A DNA stretch of 64,000 bases from Shewanella donghaensis (lineage in GTDB: Bacteria > Pseudomonadota > Gammaproteobacteria > Enterobacterales > Shewanellaceae). Positions within the stretch are counted from its first letter, which is position 1; each line of letters opens with the position of its first letter. Under the pieces are notes generated by a model. The model worked only from the letters and a program-made list of their open reading frames with translations. It was not told where the DNA came from and made no database searches. The position numbers and the translations under genes are program-made. Positions 9,982-19,128 of this stretch are shown piece after piece. Where the stretch lies: positions 2,914,001 to 2,978,000 of the forward strand of contig NZ_CP041783.1 in assembly GCF_007567505.1 (NCBI RefSeq). Direction: 5' to 3'.

Positions 9982-10572
9982 ATGTCCAAAAATAAGTCCG
10001 CTAGCGGCCAGGTCAGGATCATTTCAGGGCAATGGCGTTCACGAAAGTTACCGATTCATGATCTTGAAGGCCTAAGACCCACCACAGATCGTGTCCGTGA
10101 AACCTTGTTTAATTGGCTTTCTAGCGATATTAGTGGTGCAAGAGTACTTGATTGTTTCGCTGGCAGTGGTGCACTTAGCCTTGAAGCATTATCCCGTTAC
10201 GCAAGCTATGCAAGGATCTGTGAATTACAGAGTAATGCAGCAAAGCAGCTTAAACAGAACCTTGTGACGCTCAAATGTGACAATGCAGATGTGATTAATG
10301 GCGATAGTCTCGTCACGTTGAAACAAGGGCTAGATAGCACTAAAGAGAAAGGCTTTGATATTGTATTTGTCGATCCGCCTTTTCGAAAAGGCTTAGCGAA
10401 TCCAACATTGGCGCTATTAGCAGAGAAAAACTGGCTAAACGAAAATGCATTAATATATTTAGAAACAGAGTCGGATATAACAGATCTTGAGATCCCTGCA
10501 GATTGGGTCGAACTCAAGCAAAAAAGTGCCGGCCAAGTGTCTTACCGATTATTTCAATATCAAATAGATTGA
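9982..10572 (+). CDS. rsmD: 16S rRNA (guanine966-N2)-methyltransferase RsmD
   Basis: SAM-dependent methylation of G966 in 16S rRNA. 196 residues, near the usual length. The N-terminus RIISGQWRSRKLP is followed by GLRPTTDRVRETLFNWL, SAM motif DCFAGSGALSLEAL and catalytic VDPPF. The ATG at 9982 has GAGG five bases upstream; the frame is open upstream to 9676, but that extension overlaps the divergent ftsY and does not look like the family. Confidence 0.95.
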   Translation: MSKNKSASGQVRIISGQWRSRKLPIHDLEGLRPTTDRVRETLFNWLSSDISGARVLDCFAGSGALSLEALSRYASYARICELQSNAAKQLKQNLVTLKCDNADVINGDSLVTLKQGLDSTKEKGFDIVFVDPPFRKGLANPTLALLAEKNWLNENALIYLETESDITDLEIPADWVELKQKSAGQVSYRLFQYQID

Positions 10573-10614
10573 TAACCGCTTAGCTAAACCAGCAAAAACT
10601 CTCAGAGGAAAACC

Positions 10615-10899
10615 ATGAAATATTTTATCGTCATCGGTAAAAGCTTTACCTTAATCACTTGGCTAGTGATGTTTTACAATTTATTCATGCCGCTTGAAGG
10701 CCAAGTCAGCATAATTTTAAATATCTTATTATTTATCACTGCTGTAATGCATTGCTTCCAATTATTGATATTTAATACCATGTTTAGCAGCCTCTTAAAA
10801 TTATCTGCTCTTGATTACCTCAAGGTGTATTTTTTTGGTGTTTTCGGTTTACTTGAATATAGACAGAAAGTACTCGAACTGGATAAAAACAACAGCTAA
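10615..10899 (+). CDS. DUF1145 family inner-membrane protein (YhhL-like)
   Basis: 94 residues with three hydrophobic segments (about 8-25, 29-50 and 60-80). It follows rsmD as yhhL follows rsmD in E. coli, and the conserved position together with size and topology supports the DUF1145 assignment. Function unknown. AGAGGA precedes the ATG. Confidence 0.8.
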   Translation: MKYFIVIGKSFTLITWLVMFYNLFMPLEGQVSIILNILLFITAVMHCFQLLIFNTMFSSLLKLSALDYLKVYFFGVFGLLEYRQKVLELDKNNS

Positions 10900-10928
10900 A
10901 GAGTTACCGTAATAAACATTACAGACAT

Positions 10929-10958
10929 AAAAAAACCTCGCCTAAGCGAGGTTTTTTT
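10929..10958. terminator. bidirectional rho-independent terminator
   Basis: Stem CCTCGC/GCGAGG, loop CTAA, flanked by a seven-A run and a seven-T run. It sits between the convergent DUF1145 gene and cymA. Confidence 0.92.
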
Positions 10959-10998
10959 AATTAATCAGGATCATCACTCCCGATTAATAATCATCAAC

Positions 10999-11562
10999 TT
11001 ACTTTTTAGGGTAAGGGTGAGCAACACCTTTATGACAATCTACACAAGTCTTTCTCTTGTCGCCTTCTTGCTTAGCATTGCGTTCATGCATGCGTTTAGC
11101 CATTTTCTTCATTGTTTCAGGCTGATTATCGTAGATACGAGTGTGACAATGCTGACAGTTAGCAGAGTCATTAGCTTGGAAATATTTCAGCGCGATATCA
11201 GCTTGCTCTTTACGATTTTCATCTAACCAAGCTTGAGTATTGAAATCTTTGATTGTGACGAAACCGTATAAATCTTTAGATACGATAATCTTCTTCACCA
11301 AGTAATCAACTGGGCCATGTGGAAGGTGACAATCTTGACATTGCACAGTAACACCAGCGCGACCGCCGCCATGTGCAGAAGCTAACACTTCATCTTTAAG
11401 TGAGTGATTACTATGACAACTCATACAAAATTCATCTGAACTTGTTGCATGTAAAGTTTGTTGAGTGGCGAAATAGCCCACTACACCCATAACAACACCC
11501 ACTATGATTAGTGCGATAATTGAATATTTTGCGCTCGGTTTGAATAGTGCACGCCAGTTCAT
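10999..11562 (-). CDS. cymA: CymA, tetrahaem menaquinol dehydrogenase (NapC/NirT family)
   Basis: Inner-membrane-anchored cytochrome that oxidises menaquinol and passes electrons to periplasmic and outer-membrane respiratory systems; the anaerobic electron hub of Shewanella. One N-terminal helix (about 14-32), then four CXXCH haem sites at residues 46-50, 75-79, 136-140 and 173-177. The 187-residue length and the MNWRALFKPS start match known CymA. I chose the ATG at 11562 because GGAG lies seven bases upstream; the ATG at 11568 touches the GGAG. It stands alone with its own terminator. Confidence 0.96.
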   Translation of the reverse strand: MNWRALFKPSAKYSIIALIIVGVVMGVVGYFATQQTLHATSSDEFCMSCHSNHSLKDEVLASAHGGGRAGVTVQCQDCHLPHGPVDYLVKKIIVSKDLYGFVTIKDFNTQAWLDENRKEQADIALKYFQANDSANCQHCHTRIYDNQPETMKKMAKRMHERNAKQEGDKRKTCVDCHKGVAHPYPKK

Positions 11563-11721
11563 CGTCATCTCCAGTTAACAGTTTTATAATTTATAATTTT
11601 TAAACTCGAAAATATAAATTTTAAGTTCTAAAAATAGTAAATCTATTCTAGGTTGTTTTTCCCATAAAAAAACGAATTAAAGGCATGTTTTAATTAATAA
11701 GTTGTCAATATATGCTTAAAA

Positions 11722-11737
11722 TGAGATCAAGATCTAT
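11722..11737 (-). promoter_or_regulatory. weak CRP-like site upstream of cymA
   Basis: TGAGATCAAGATCTAT matches about 11 of 16 positions of the CRP core TGTGATCTAGATCACA. It lies about 160 bases upstream of cymA. CRP control of cymA is known in Shewanella oneidensis, but this match is weak. The rest of the 11563-12058 gap is AT-rich with no other feature I can support. Confidence 0.3.
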
Positions 11738-12058
11738 ATATTGCAAACCGACTCGAACCTTTATGGTGCTTTTAAACCTAATACATAGCCGACCTTATGG
11801 CAAAGTTATCAATACAAAAATGACAAACTTCGTACATTTGCATTAATGTGTACAATACAAGCATCCATTGTATTAACTGCTAATATACAATATTGGAATT
11901 GCCGTGAGTTACTTTGTGCACTAGCGCATTGCTGTAAAAATTAATAAACGTTATATTATTAAGATTAATACGTTAATTTTCTGATTTAATCGATATAATC
12001 AATTTTAAATCAATAGATTAACAATCCGTGATGACTAATTATCAATTCAGTGGGAAAA

Positions 12059-12556
12059 ATGAGCGCTAAACTATCGCATCAAATCATCGTTTTTATCACC
12101 TTGTTTGCCATTTTAGGCCAAGGGTTGATAACTAATGGTTATGCTATGGTCGCCAACCCTATGACACACTCAGCGACTGATTCCGTCACGGTAGATTCAA
12201 TGGGTAAAATATCAACGTCTGACCACCAGCAACTAATGCCATCGTCTACCGTAAAACAAGATACCAACGCCATGGATTGTCACTCATCGATGTCAGGTAA
12301 AATGCCACAAAAAACCAGCCATTGTTGCGATGATGACGCGATGCTTAAGTCAAAAAGCACTTCAAAAAGCTGTTGTGATGGTCAAGCTGGCTGCGCCATT
12401 GATTGTGGTCATTGCATGACAATCTCGATGACAGGACATTTACTCTCATTTGACATAGTGTTGGCAAAAGCGGTCAATAGCAAAGCTGATGCAACCTCAC
12501 TGCCCCATTTCTTTTATCATAAAACCCTCCCAGCCTTTCGACCTCCGATTAGCTAG
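12059..12556 (+). CDS. small secreted Cys/His/Met-rich protein (CopL-like) ahead of cus genes
   Basis: 165 residues: an N-terminal hydrophobic segment (about 8-28), then a region rich in Cys, His and Met (MDCHSSMSG, HCCDDD, KSCCDGQAGC, CGHCMT) and an end in FRPPIS. Such proteins usually precede copper or heavy-metal efflux genes, and CopL-type metal-binding regulatory proteins share the layout. A role in periplasmic copper binding or sensing is inference. ATG at 12059 follows GGGA; a GTG at 12050 would add three residues. Confidence 0.65.
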   Translation: MSAKLSHQIIVFITLFAILGQGLITNGYAMVANPMTHSATDSVTVDSMGKISTSDHQQLMPSSTVKQDTNAMDCHSSMSGKMPQKTSHCCDDDAMLKSKSTSKSCCDGQAGCAIDCGHCMTISMTGHLLSFDIVLAKAVNSKADATSLPHFFYHKTLPAFRPPIS

Positions 12557-12689
12557 ATCATTGACTAGACACTTCATAGCTACAGCTCTGTAATATGTAC
12601 TATCAGTGTTATATCTAGACATCTATATTTATTAGTATTTTTAAGTTTTGCACGGTTAAGCTATTCGCCTGCCGTACTTCGAGGTTTTT

Positions 12690-14612
12690 ATGAAACACGC
12701 TATTTTATTCATTACCTTTGTGGGTTTTGTTACTGGGCTATTTAGTTATCCCGTTGCCGCACAACAAACCGCCACAGCGCACACTCATATAAATGCTCAC
12801 GCAACTAATGAGCATCAACATGATGCAAACAAAATCACCTATTCATGCCCAATGCATCCTGAAGTCATAAGCCATAAATCGGGTGATACTTGCCCCAAGT
12901 GCAATATGTTCTTAGAAGAAGTTAGCCCTGAGGCTGCCATAGACCATAGCGCCGAAACGACCTATATCTGCCCAATGCACCCTGAAGTCACCAGCCATAA
13001 ATCAGGTGATACTTGTCCTAAATGCAATATGCTTCTAGTGGCAAATGAAGAAGAGGAAGAGGAAGAAGAGGAAGCTGGTCACAGTTCAAATGAACATGCT
13101 CAGAAGATCTATATCTGCCCAATGCATCCTGAAGTCACTAGCCATAAATCAGGCGATACTTGTCCTAAATGCAATATGTTTTTAGAAGAAGTAAAAACAG
13201 ACCCGATGCCAATATCACAGGTACAAAAAACCTATATCTGCCCAATGCACCCTGAAGTAACCAGCCATAAATCAGGTGATACCTGCCCTAAATGCAATAT
13301 GTTTCTAGTGGCAAAAGAAGAAGAGGAAGAAGCTGACCACAGCCAACATGGCCATACCCAAACATCCACAAACATGGCAATGCCGGTCTCTGAGATTAGT
13401 GTTGAAAATAGCTCAACAAACAGCGCAGCAGATAAAGTATTTAATACTGTTAAGCCGAGCTTATTACCTACAGATGCTGAACCAACCATTAAGTTTGTTT
13501 GCCCAATGCACCCGCATATCGTGTCTGACACTCAAGGAACTTGCCCTATTTGTGGGATGAATTTAGAAAAAGTCACTTTAGGCGCCGCAGCTGAAGAAAT
13601 CGTCGTTGGTGTATCAGGCGGCATGCAACAAGCTTTAGGGATGAGAACTCAACAAGTTGAAAAAGATACCTTATGGCGCCTCGTTAACACCATTGGCACC
13701 GTTGAGTATAACGAAGATAGTATTACTCATGTGCATACCCGCATAACCGGTTGGGTTGAAAAATTGCATATCAATAATGTTGGCCAAAAAATCAAAAAAG
13801 GTCAGTTAATGTATGAACTTTATTCACCAGAACTCATTAACGCTCAAGATGATTACATGCAAGCAATTGATTATTTAAAGCAAGATAATCAACGCGGCAG
13901 CATACTAGAGCGTAAAGCCCGTCAACGTTTAGAGCTCTTAGGTATATCTTCAAAGATTATTAAACAATTAGAAACTACGGGTGAAACTATTTATCGGGTA
14001 CCTTTTTATGCCCCGCAAGATGGCTTTGTTAGCCAAATGGATATCCGTGACGGCATGTATATTCAACCAGGCAATACTTTAATTGAGTTAGTCGACTTAT
14101 CTACCGTTTGGGTCATCGCAGATGTATTTGAAAATGAACAAAGCTGGCTAGAAAAAGGCCGATCAGCTGAGGTTACAGCATCGGCTCAAGGGCTATTTTC
14201 ATTAGAATCAGATATTGATTATATCTACCCAGAACTTGATCCTGTCACTCGCGCCATGCGAGTCAGAATAAAATTAGATAATCCAAATGAAAGCTTACGA
14301 CCAGGTACCTTAGTGGATGTATCTTTATTTGGCGGCCCTAAGCGCAACATTATTACTATTCCCACAGAAGCATTGATATTAACCGGCCGCGAAAATCGGG
14401 TGGTAGTTCAGCGTCACGATACCGGATTTACTTCGGTACCTGTAAAAGTCGGCATCATTGCGCAGGGAAAAGCAGAGATCATTGAAGGCATAAATGAAGG
14501 CGATCATGTGGTGGTTTCAGGGCAGTTTTTGCTTGATTCAGAAGCTAGCATTCAAGGTAGCTTATTACGTTTAAGCGGCGCAGATAAAGCGCCTGCAGCC
14601 CATAACCACTAG
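12690..14612 (+). CDS. cusB: CusB-like RND efflux adaptor with five metal-binding domains
   Basis: Periplasmic adaptor of a heavy-metal (Cu+/Ag+ type) RND pump. Signal peptide to about residue 24, a His-rich stretch, then five CPMHP...CPKCNM heavy-metal-binding domains at about 51-78, 92-119, 141-168, 182-209 and 269-295. Four are nearly identical; the fifth is divergent and probably ancestral. Glu runs link some of them. After residue 300 comes the normal CusB body: barrel-sandwich hybrid (HVHTRITGWVEKLHINNVGQ), hairpin, DLSTVWVIADVFE and a C-terminal domain. At 640 residues it is far longer than E. coli CusB because of the amplified N-terminus. The pump gene follows after 10 bases. Confidence 0.9.
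   Translation: MKHAILFITFVGFVTGLFSYPVAAQQTATAHTHINAHATNEHQHDANKITYSCPMHPEVISHKSGDTCPKCNMFLEEVSPEAAIDHSAETTYICPMHPEVTSHKSGDTCPKCNMLLVANEEEEEEEEEAGHSSNEHAQKIYICPMHPEVTSHKSGDTCPKCNMFLEEVKTDPMPISQVQKTYICPMHPEVTSHKSGDTCPKCNMFLVAKEEEEEADHSQHGHTQTSTNMAMPVSEISVENSSTNSAADKVFNTVKPSLLPTDAEPTIKFVCPMHPHIVSDTQGTCPICGMNLEKVTLGAAAEEIVVGVSGGMQQALGMRTQQVEKDTLWRLVNTIGTVEYNEDSITHVHTRITGWVEKLHINNVGQKIKKGQLMYELYSPELINAQDDYMQAIDYLKQDNQRGSILERKARQRLELLGISSKIIKQLETTGETIYRVPFYAPQDGFVSQMDIRDGMYIQPGNTLIELVDLSTVWVIADVFENEQSWLEKGRSAEVTASAQGLFSLESDIDYIYPELDPVTRAMRVRIKLDNPNESLRPGTLVDVSLFGGPKRNIITIPTEALILTGRENRVVVQRHDTGFTSVPVKVGIIAQGKAEIIEGINEGDHVVVSGQFLLDSEASIQGSLLRLSGADKAPAAHNH
12840..13379 (+). repeat. 270-bp direct duplication encoding pairs of metal-binding domains
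   Basis: Domain starts (Tyr codons) are at 12840, 12963, 13110 and 13233, so domains 1/3 and 2/4 are each exactly 270 bases apart while adjacent spacings alternate 123 and 147. This shows duplication of a two-domain block rather than single-domain amplification. Odd domains end FLEEV; even ones end LVANEE or LVAKEE before the Glu run, as expected. Similarity fades in the last linker. Confidence 0.88.
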
Positions 14613-14622
14613 GAGCACTCTC

Positions 14623-17600
14623 ATGCTAGAGAAAATAATCAGTGCTTCGATAAAACAACGTGCGATGGTGTTATTACTCACCTTAATCATCGCTGTAGTC
14701 GGTTATCAAGCCATGCGTACCACCCCATTGGATGCCCTACCGGACTTATCTGATGTACAAGTGATCGTTAAAACTTCGTACCCAGGCCAAGCACCACAAT
14801 TAGTCGAAGACCAAATTACTTACCCGCTATCCACGGCAATGCTGGCAGTACCCGGTGCTAAAACAGTGCGTGGATTTTCAATGTTTGGCGACTCATTCGT
14901 CTATATCATTTTCGAAGATAATACTGATATCTACTGGGCTCGCTCTCGAGTATTAGAGTATTTATCACAAACCCAAGACCAGCTACCTGAGGGCGTAACC
15001 CCAACATTGGGGCCAGATGCTTCTGGCGTAGGTTGGGTATTCCAATATGCCTTGGTCGATAGACAAGGTAATCACGATTTAGCCCAGCTACGTTCACTGC
15101 AAGACTGGTTCTTAAAACTGGAGTTACAAAGTGTTGAAGGTGTGTCTGAAATTGCCACTATTGGCGGCATGGAGCAGTCTTATCAAATCGTGGTCGACCC
15201 ACATAAACTCGCCTTATATCAAATCGATTTAATGACCGTAAAAAATGCACTGGCAAGCTCTAATAGCTCTGTAGGTGGCTCGGTTATCGAAATGGCCGAA
15301 GCTGAATACATGATTACCTCATCAGGTTATAGACAAAATATTGAAGATTTTGCCGAAATTCCTTTAGGGGTGTTATCTGATACTGGCACACCAGTATTGA
15401 TGAAAGATGTGGCGCAGCTGCGAACAGGCCCAGCTGCCCGCCGTGGTATTGCAGAACTTGATGGCAAAGGTGAAGTCGTCGGCGGTATTGTGGTGATGCG
15501 CTATGGCGAAAATGCCCTTGAAACCATTAACAATGTAAAACAGAAAATTAAGCAAATTGAAAGCGGTTTACCTGAAGGTGTCGAGTTAGTTATCACTTAC
15601 GATCGCTCAGAACTTATCCTCAATTCTGTGGATAACCTGATGCACAAAGTAATGGAAGAAATGTTGGTGGTAGGCTTAGTCTGCTTACTATTTCTATTAC
15701 ATGCACGCTCAACGCTAGTTGCCATAATCACCTTGCCATTGTCGATATTAAGCAGCTTTATCATCATGCATTTTATGGGCGTTAATGCCAATATCATGAG
15801 CTTAGGGGGGATTGCCATTGCCATAGGAGCCGTTGTCGATGCGGCCATTGTCATGGTAGAAAATGCCCACAAGCATTTAGAACGATATCGGGAAGAACAC
15901 GGTAAACCACCCGAAGGTGAAGCTCATTGGCAATTAATCAAAGAGGCCTCTGTTGAAGTGGGACCAGCGCTATTCTTTAGTTTGTTGATCATCACCTTAA
16001 GCTTTATTCCCGTGTTCGCACTGGAAGCCCAAGAAGGCCGCTTATTCCATCCACTGGCGTATACTAAAACCTTTGCAATGGCGTCTTCAGCAATACTCGC
16101 CATCACCTTGATTCCAGTTTTAATGGGCTATTTTGTCCGCGGTAATATTCCAGATGAACGCAAAAACCCCATCAGTCGATTTTTAATTGCCATATACCAG
16201 CCATTACTCAAACTGGTATTAAAGTTTCCTAAATTCACTATCGTATTAGCACTGATCACTTTAGCGAGTGCTTACTATCCTATGACAAAGATGGGTTCTG
16301 AATTTATGCCAGAACTCGCTGAAGGTGACTTACTTTATATGCCCACAACCCTGCCTAGTGTTAGTGCAGGTAAAGCCGCTGAAATTTTACAACAAACTGA
16401 TAGATTGATTAAAACAGTGCCAGAGGTCAAAAGAGTATTTGGTAAAGTGGGACGAGCGATGACTGCTACCGACCCTGCACCTTTAACCATGCTTGAGACC
16501 ACCATAATGCTTAAACCACATGATGAATGGCGTGAAGGCGTGACCTTAGAATCTATCATTGCAGAGCTGCAAAAAACGGTAAAAGTGCCCGGTATGACTA
16601 ACGCGTGGGTGCAGCCGATAAAAACCCGTATCGATATGCTATCAACAGGGGTTAGAACGCCTGTCGGCATAAAAATATCAGGTTCTGATGTCGCCGAATT
16701 AGAAAAGATAGGCACTGAAATAGAAGCGGTGATGAGCCAAGTACCAGGCACAACATCAGCATTTGCGCAGCGAAGTAGTGGTGGACGTTATATCGATATT
16801 GAGCCGAAACTAAAAAATGCAGCTCGATATGGTATGACCCTAAGTGACATCCAAGATGTGGTGCAAATCGCCATAGGCGGTATGAAAGTTGGCGAGTCAG
16901 TTCAAGGCCAAGAACGATACCCAATTAACATTCGTTACCCACGAGAGTTACGTGACAGCATCGAAAAAATCAGGGATTTACCAGTATTAACCAAAACAGG
17001 TAAATATCTGCCATTAAGCGTTTTAGCAGACATCACCATCAGCGATGGACCTCCAATGCTTGCCAGTGAAAATGGCCGCTTAATTTCATGGGTATTTGTT
17101 GATATTAAAGATATTTCTATTGGCGAATATATTAAGAAAGCGCAAATAGCCTTAGACCAACAAATTACGCTGCCAGCACGTTATAGTTATAGCTTTGCCG
17201 GGCAATATGAATATATGCAACGTGTTGAAGCTAAAATGACGTTAGTTATTCCATTAATGATTGCAGTTATTTTCATATTACTGATGCTGACCTTTAACTC
17301 ATTTGCCCAAGCTTCGGTGATTATGCTGAGCTTGCCATTTGCCTTAGTGGGCAGCGCATGGTTTTTATATCTACTGAACTTCAACTTTTCGGTTGCTGTA
17401 TCAGTCGGCATGATAGCCCTTGCGGGGGTCGCGGCTGAATTTGGCGTAGTCATGCAGGTGTATCTAAACAACAGTATTAGAGACCGAAAACGCAATGACA
17501 CTCTCAATAGTAAAGATGATTTACGTCAGGCATTGATTGAAGGTGCTGTTATGCGTATTCGACCCAAAGCGATGACGGTTGCGACCATATTTTTTGGCTT

Positions 17601-17754
17601 ACTGCCGATAATGTGGGGTACGGGAACGGGGAACGAAGTGATGCAAAAAATTGCCGCACCTATGGTTGGCGGTATGGTCACCGCGCCTTTGCTATCACTG
17701 TTTGTCATCCCTGCAATCTATTTACTGATTTATGGCCGTAAACTCAGCAAGTAG
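14623..17754 (+). CDS. cusA: CusA-like heavy-metal efflux RND transporter
   Basis: Inner-membrane proton-driven pump of the HME-RND family, 1043 residues (usual length). TM1 at about 13-30, porter domain beginning TTPLDALPDLSDVQVIV, second membrane block at about 340-530 with GAVVDAAIVMVENAHKHLE, where the conserved acidic residue lies, and a C-terminal TM block ending VIPAIYLLIYGRK. Overall pattern resembles Cu/Ag pumps (CusA) more than Co/Zn/Cd pumps, but substrate is inferred. AGGAG precedes the ATG. No outer-membrane factor (CusC) or CusF gene follows; a terminator does. Confidence 0.92.
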   Translation: MLEKIISASIKQRAMVLLLTLIIAVVGYQAMRTTPLDALPDLSDVQVIVKTSYPGQAPQLVEDQITYPLSTAMLAVPGAKTVRGFSMFGDSFVYIIFEDNTDIYWARSRVLEYLSQTQDQLPEGVTPTLGPDASGVGWVFQYALVDRQGNHDLAQLRSLQDWFLKLELQSVEGVSEIATIGGMEQSYQIVVDPHKLALYQIDLMTVKNALASSNSSVGGSVIEMAEAEYMITSSGYRQNIEDFAEIPLGVLSDTGTPVLMKDVAQLRTGPAARRGIAELDGKGEVVGGIVVMRYGENALETINNVKQKIKQIESGLPEGVELVITYDRSELILNSVDNLMHKVMEEMLVVGLVCLLFLLHARSTLVAIITLPLSILSSFIIMHFMGVNANIMSLGGIAIAIGAVVDAAIVMVENAHKHLERYREEHGKPPEGEAHWQLIKEASVEVGPALFFSLLIITLSFIPVFALEAQEGRLFHPLAYTKTFAMASSAILAITLIPVLMGYFVRGNIPDERKNPISRFLIAIYQPLLKLVLKFPKFTIVLALITLASAYYPMTKMGSEFMPELAEGDLLYMPTTLPSVSAGKAAEILQQTDRLIKTVPEVKRVFGKVGRAMTATDPAPLTMLETTIMLKPHDEWREGVTLESIIAELQKTVKVPGMTNAWVQPIKTRIDMLSTGVRTPVGIKISGSDVAELEKIGTEIEAVMSQVPGTTSAFAQRSSGGRYIDIEPKLKNAARYGMTLSDIQDVVQIAIGGMKVGESVQGQERYPINIRYPRELRDSIEKIRDLPVLTKTGKYLPLSVLADITISDGPPMLASENGRLISWVFVDIKDISIGEYIKKAQIALDQQITLPARYSYSFAGQYEYMQRVEAKMTLVIPLMIAVIFILLMLTFNSFAQASVIMLSLPFALVGSAWFLYLLNFNFSVAVSVGMIALAGVAAEFGVVMQVYLNNSIRDRKRNDTLNSKDDLRQALIEGAVMRIRPKAMTVATIFFGLLPIMWGTGTGNEVMQKIAAPMVGGMVTAPLLSLFVIPAIYLLIYGRKLSK

Positions 17755-17778
17755 ATTTAAAAGGTTATTCATCAATAA

Positions 17779-17806
17779 TAAAAAAGGCGCTTACGGCGCC
17801 TTTTTT
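17779..17806. terminator. rho-independent terminator after the cus genes
   Basis: Stem AAAAAGGCGC/GCGCCTTTTT with a five-base loop and T-run, 25 bases after the cusA stop. It also faces the convergent gene ending at 17839. Confidence 0.9.
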
Positions 17807-17838
17807 ATTTATAAAGTCATAATCTCAATCAGAGTTTG

Positions 17839-18105
17839 TTAGCTTGGCTCACTAAGCACGGTTTGCTTTTCTCGTGCCAATTGCATCATCCTAAAAATAC
17901 CCCAAGCCATAATACAACCACCGACTCCGACCATAGCGAACAGCAGTATTGAATTCGCTAACATAGGATAAGCAGCAGTATCAAAACCTGCAACTAAACC
18001 GTATAAACCAGCAGCCACTAATAAAGTGCCTGGAAAATCAATTATTGCCACCATGGTCATTTTCTTTTGAATCACGGCCAGTTTCTCGTCCTTTGTTACA
18101 GTCAT
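17839..18105 (-). CDS. hypothetical small inner-membrane protein
   Basis: 88 residues with two hydrophobic segments (about 18-38 and 46-68), a Lys-rich N-terminus and a charged C-terminus. AAGGA lies five bases before the ATG, supporting a real gene. I do not recognise the family. Its upstream neighbour on the same strand is the VOC gene, 42 bases away. Confidence 0.65.
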   Translation of the reverse strand: MTVTKDEKLAVIQKKMTMVAIIDFPGTLLVAAGLYGLVAGFDTAAYPMLANSILLFAMVGVGGCIMAWGIFRMMQLAREKQTVLSEPS

Positions 18106-18147
18106 TCCTCATCCTTGCTTATTCACTATTTACACTTATATTAACGC

Positions 18148-18933
18148 TTAAAATACCTTGGTCAATTTAATCACTGAAAAGGTGCCGCCTTGTGGGTCAT
18201 CAATGACGGCAAAACGGCCTACATCAGGAATATCCGTTGGAGGAACACAAATACGCCCCCCTAACTCTTCGGCTTTTTTGGCCATTGCATCACAATCTTC
18301 GACGCTAAAATATAGCATCCAATGTGGTGGGGTATCTTTCCACTCAGGTGTCATTTCCATCATACCGCCAACGGGTTGCTTATTTACCAGCCACTGCACG
18401 TAATCACCAATCCCCATCTCAGACATGTCTACCGTACTCGTATCAAAACTAAGCACTTGACGATAAAAGCTCTTAGCTAAGACGCTATCACGGCACATAT
18501 ACTCCACCCAGCACAGGGTATTGGGTTCAAATGAACGCTTAATCCCCACATGGTCGAAGGCTTGCCAAATAGAAAAGCGTGCCCCTTCAGGGTCGTGGCA
18601 TACGGCCATTTTACCTGAATCACCCACTGAATGAGGTCCAGCAACGATTTCACCACCCGCATGTTTAATCACTTTTACCGTTTCATCCACATCATCCACA
18701 GCAAAATATAACTCCCAATGTGTGGGCAGTTTTAGCATTTCTTGTGGCATTTGATACATGGCAGCAATATCATCACCTTCTAGCTGCAGCATGGTGTAAT
18801 GACCTTCAGGCATGGGCATATCATCAGCCTGCCATTGAAATAATTTTTGATAAAATATTTTAGCTGAGTACCAATCATGTGTGGCTAGTTCGATCCAGCA
18901 AGGCTGCCCCTGCTTATAGTTTGAAACCTTCAT
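18148..18933 (-). CDS. VOC (glyoxalase/bleomycin-resistance) superfamily protein, two domains
   Basis: 261 residues made of two consecutive VOC domains: residues 1-125 (QPCWIELATHDWYSAKIFYQKLFQW to DPEGARFSIWQ) and 130-260 (LCWVEYMCRDSVLAKSFYRQVLSF to DPQGGTFSVIKL). Each has the betaalphabetabetabeta pattern and a metal-ligand-like Glu or His near the strands. Substrate is unknown; hydroxylase-like and lyase-like members share this layout. ATG at 18933 has AAGGA eight bases upstream; upstream ATGs at 18942 and 18951 lack a site. Confidence 0.8.
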   Translation of the reverse strand: MKVSNYKQGQPCWIELATHDWYSAKIFYQKLFQWQADDMPMPEGHYTMLQLEGDDIAAMYQMPQEMLKLPTHWELYFAVDDVDETVKVIKHAGGEIVAGPHSVGDSGKMAVCHDPEGARFSIWQAFDHVGIKRSFEPNTLCWVEYMCRDSVLAKSFYRQVLSFDTSTVDMSEMGIGDYVQWLVNKQPVGGMMEMTPEWKDTPPHWMLYFSVEDCDAMAKKAEELGGRICVPPTDIPDVGRFAVIDDPQGGTFSVIKLTKVF

Positions 18934-19051
18934 ATAAATCATCCTTGGCATCTTATGGGAGAATTAATTTGTCTAATTGCCAACCTACTTATAGTTAAGC
19001 CCTTTTTAGCACTAATGTCGAGGTTGATATTTAGGCTGTTCTCAGCAACAA

Positions 19052-19075
19052 AAATGCCCTCATTTGAGGGCATTT
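19052..19075 (-). terminator. rho-independent terminator after the YiaV-like gene
   Basis: Perfect 11-bp arms AAATGCCCTCA/TGAGGGCATTT around a two-base centre, followed on the minus strand by further T residues, about 55 bases past the stop of the HlyD-family gene. Confidence 0.8.
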
Positions 19076-19128
19076 GATATTTAAATCAGATAATTAAAAA
19101 AAATGACCAGTTAATTCATCTGATTTCT

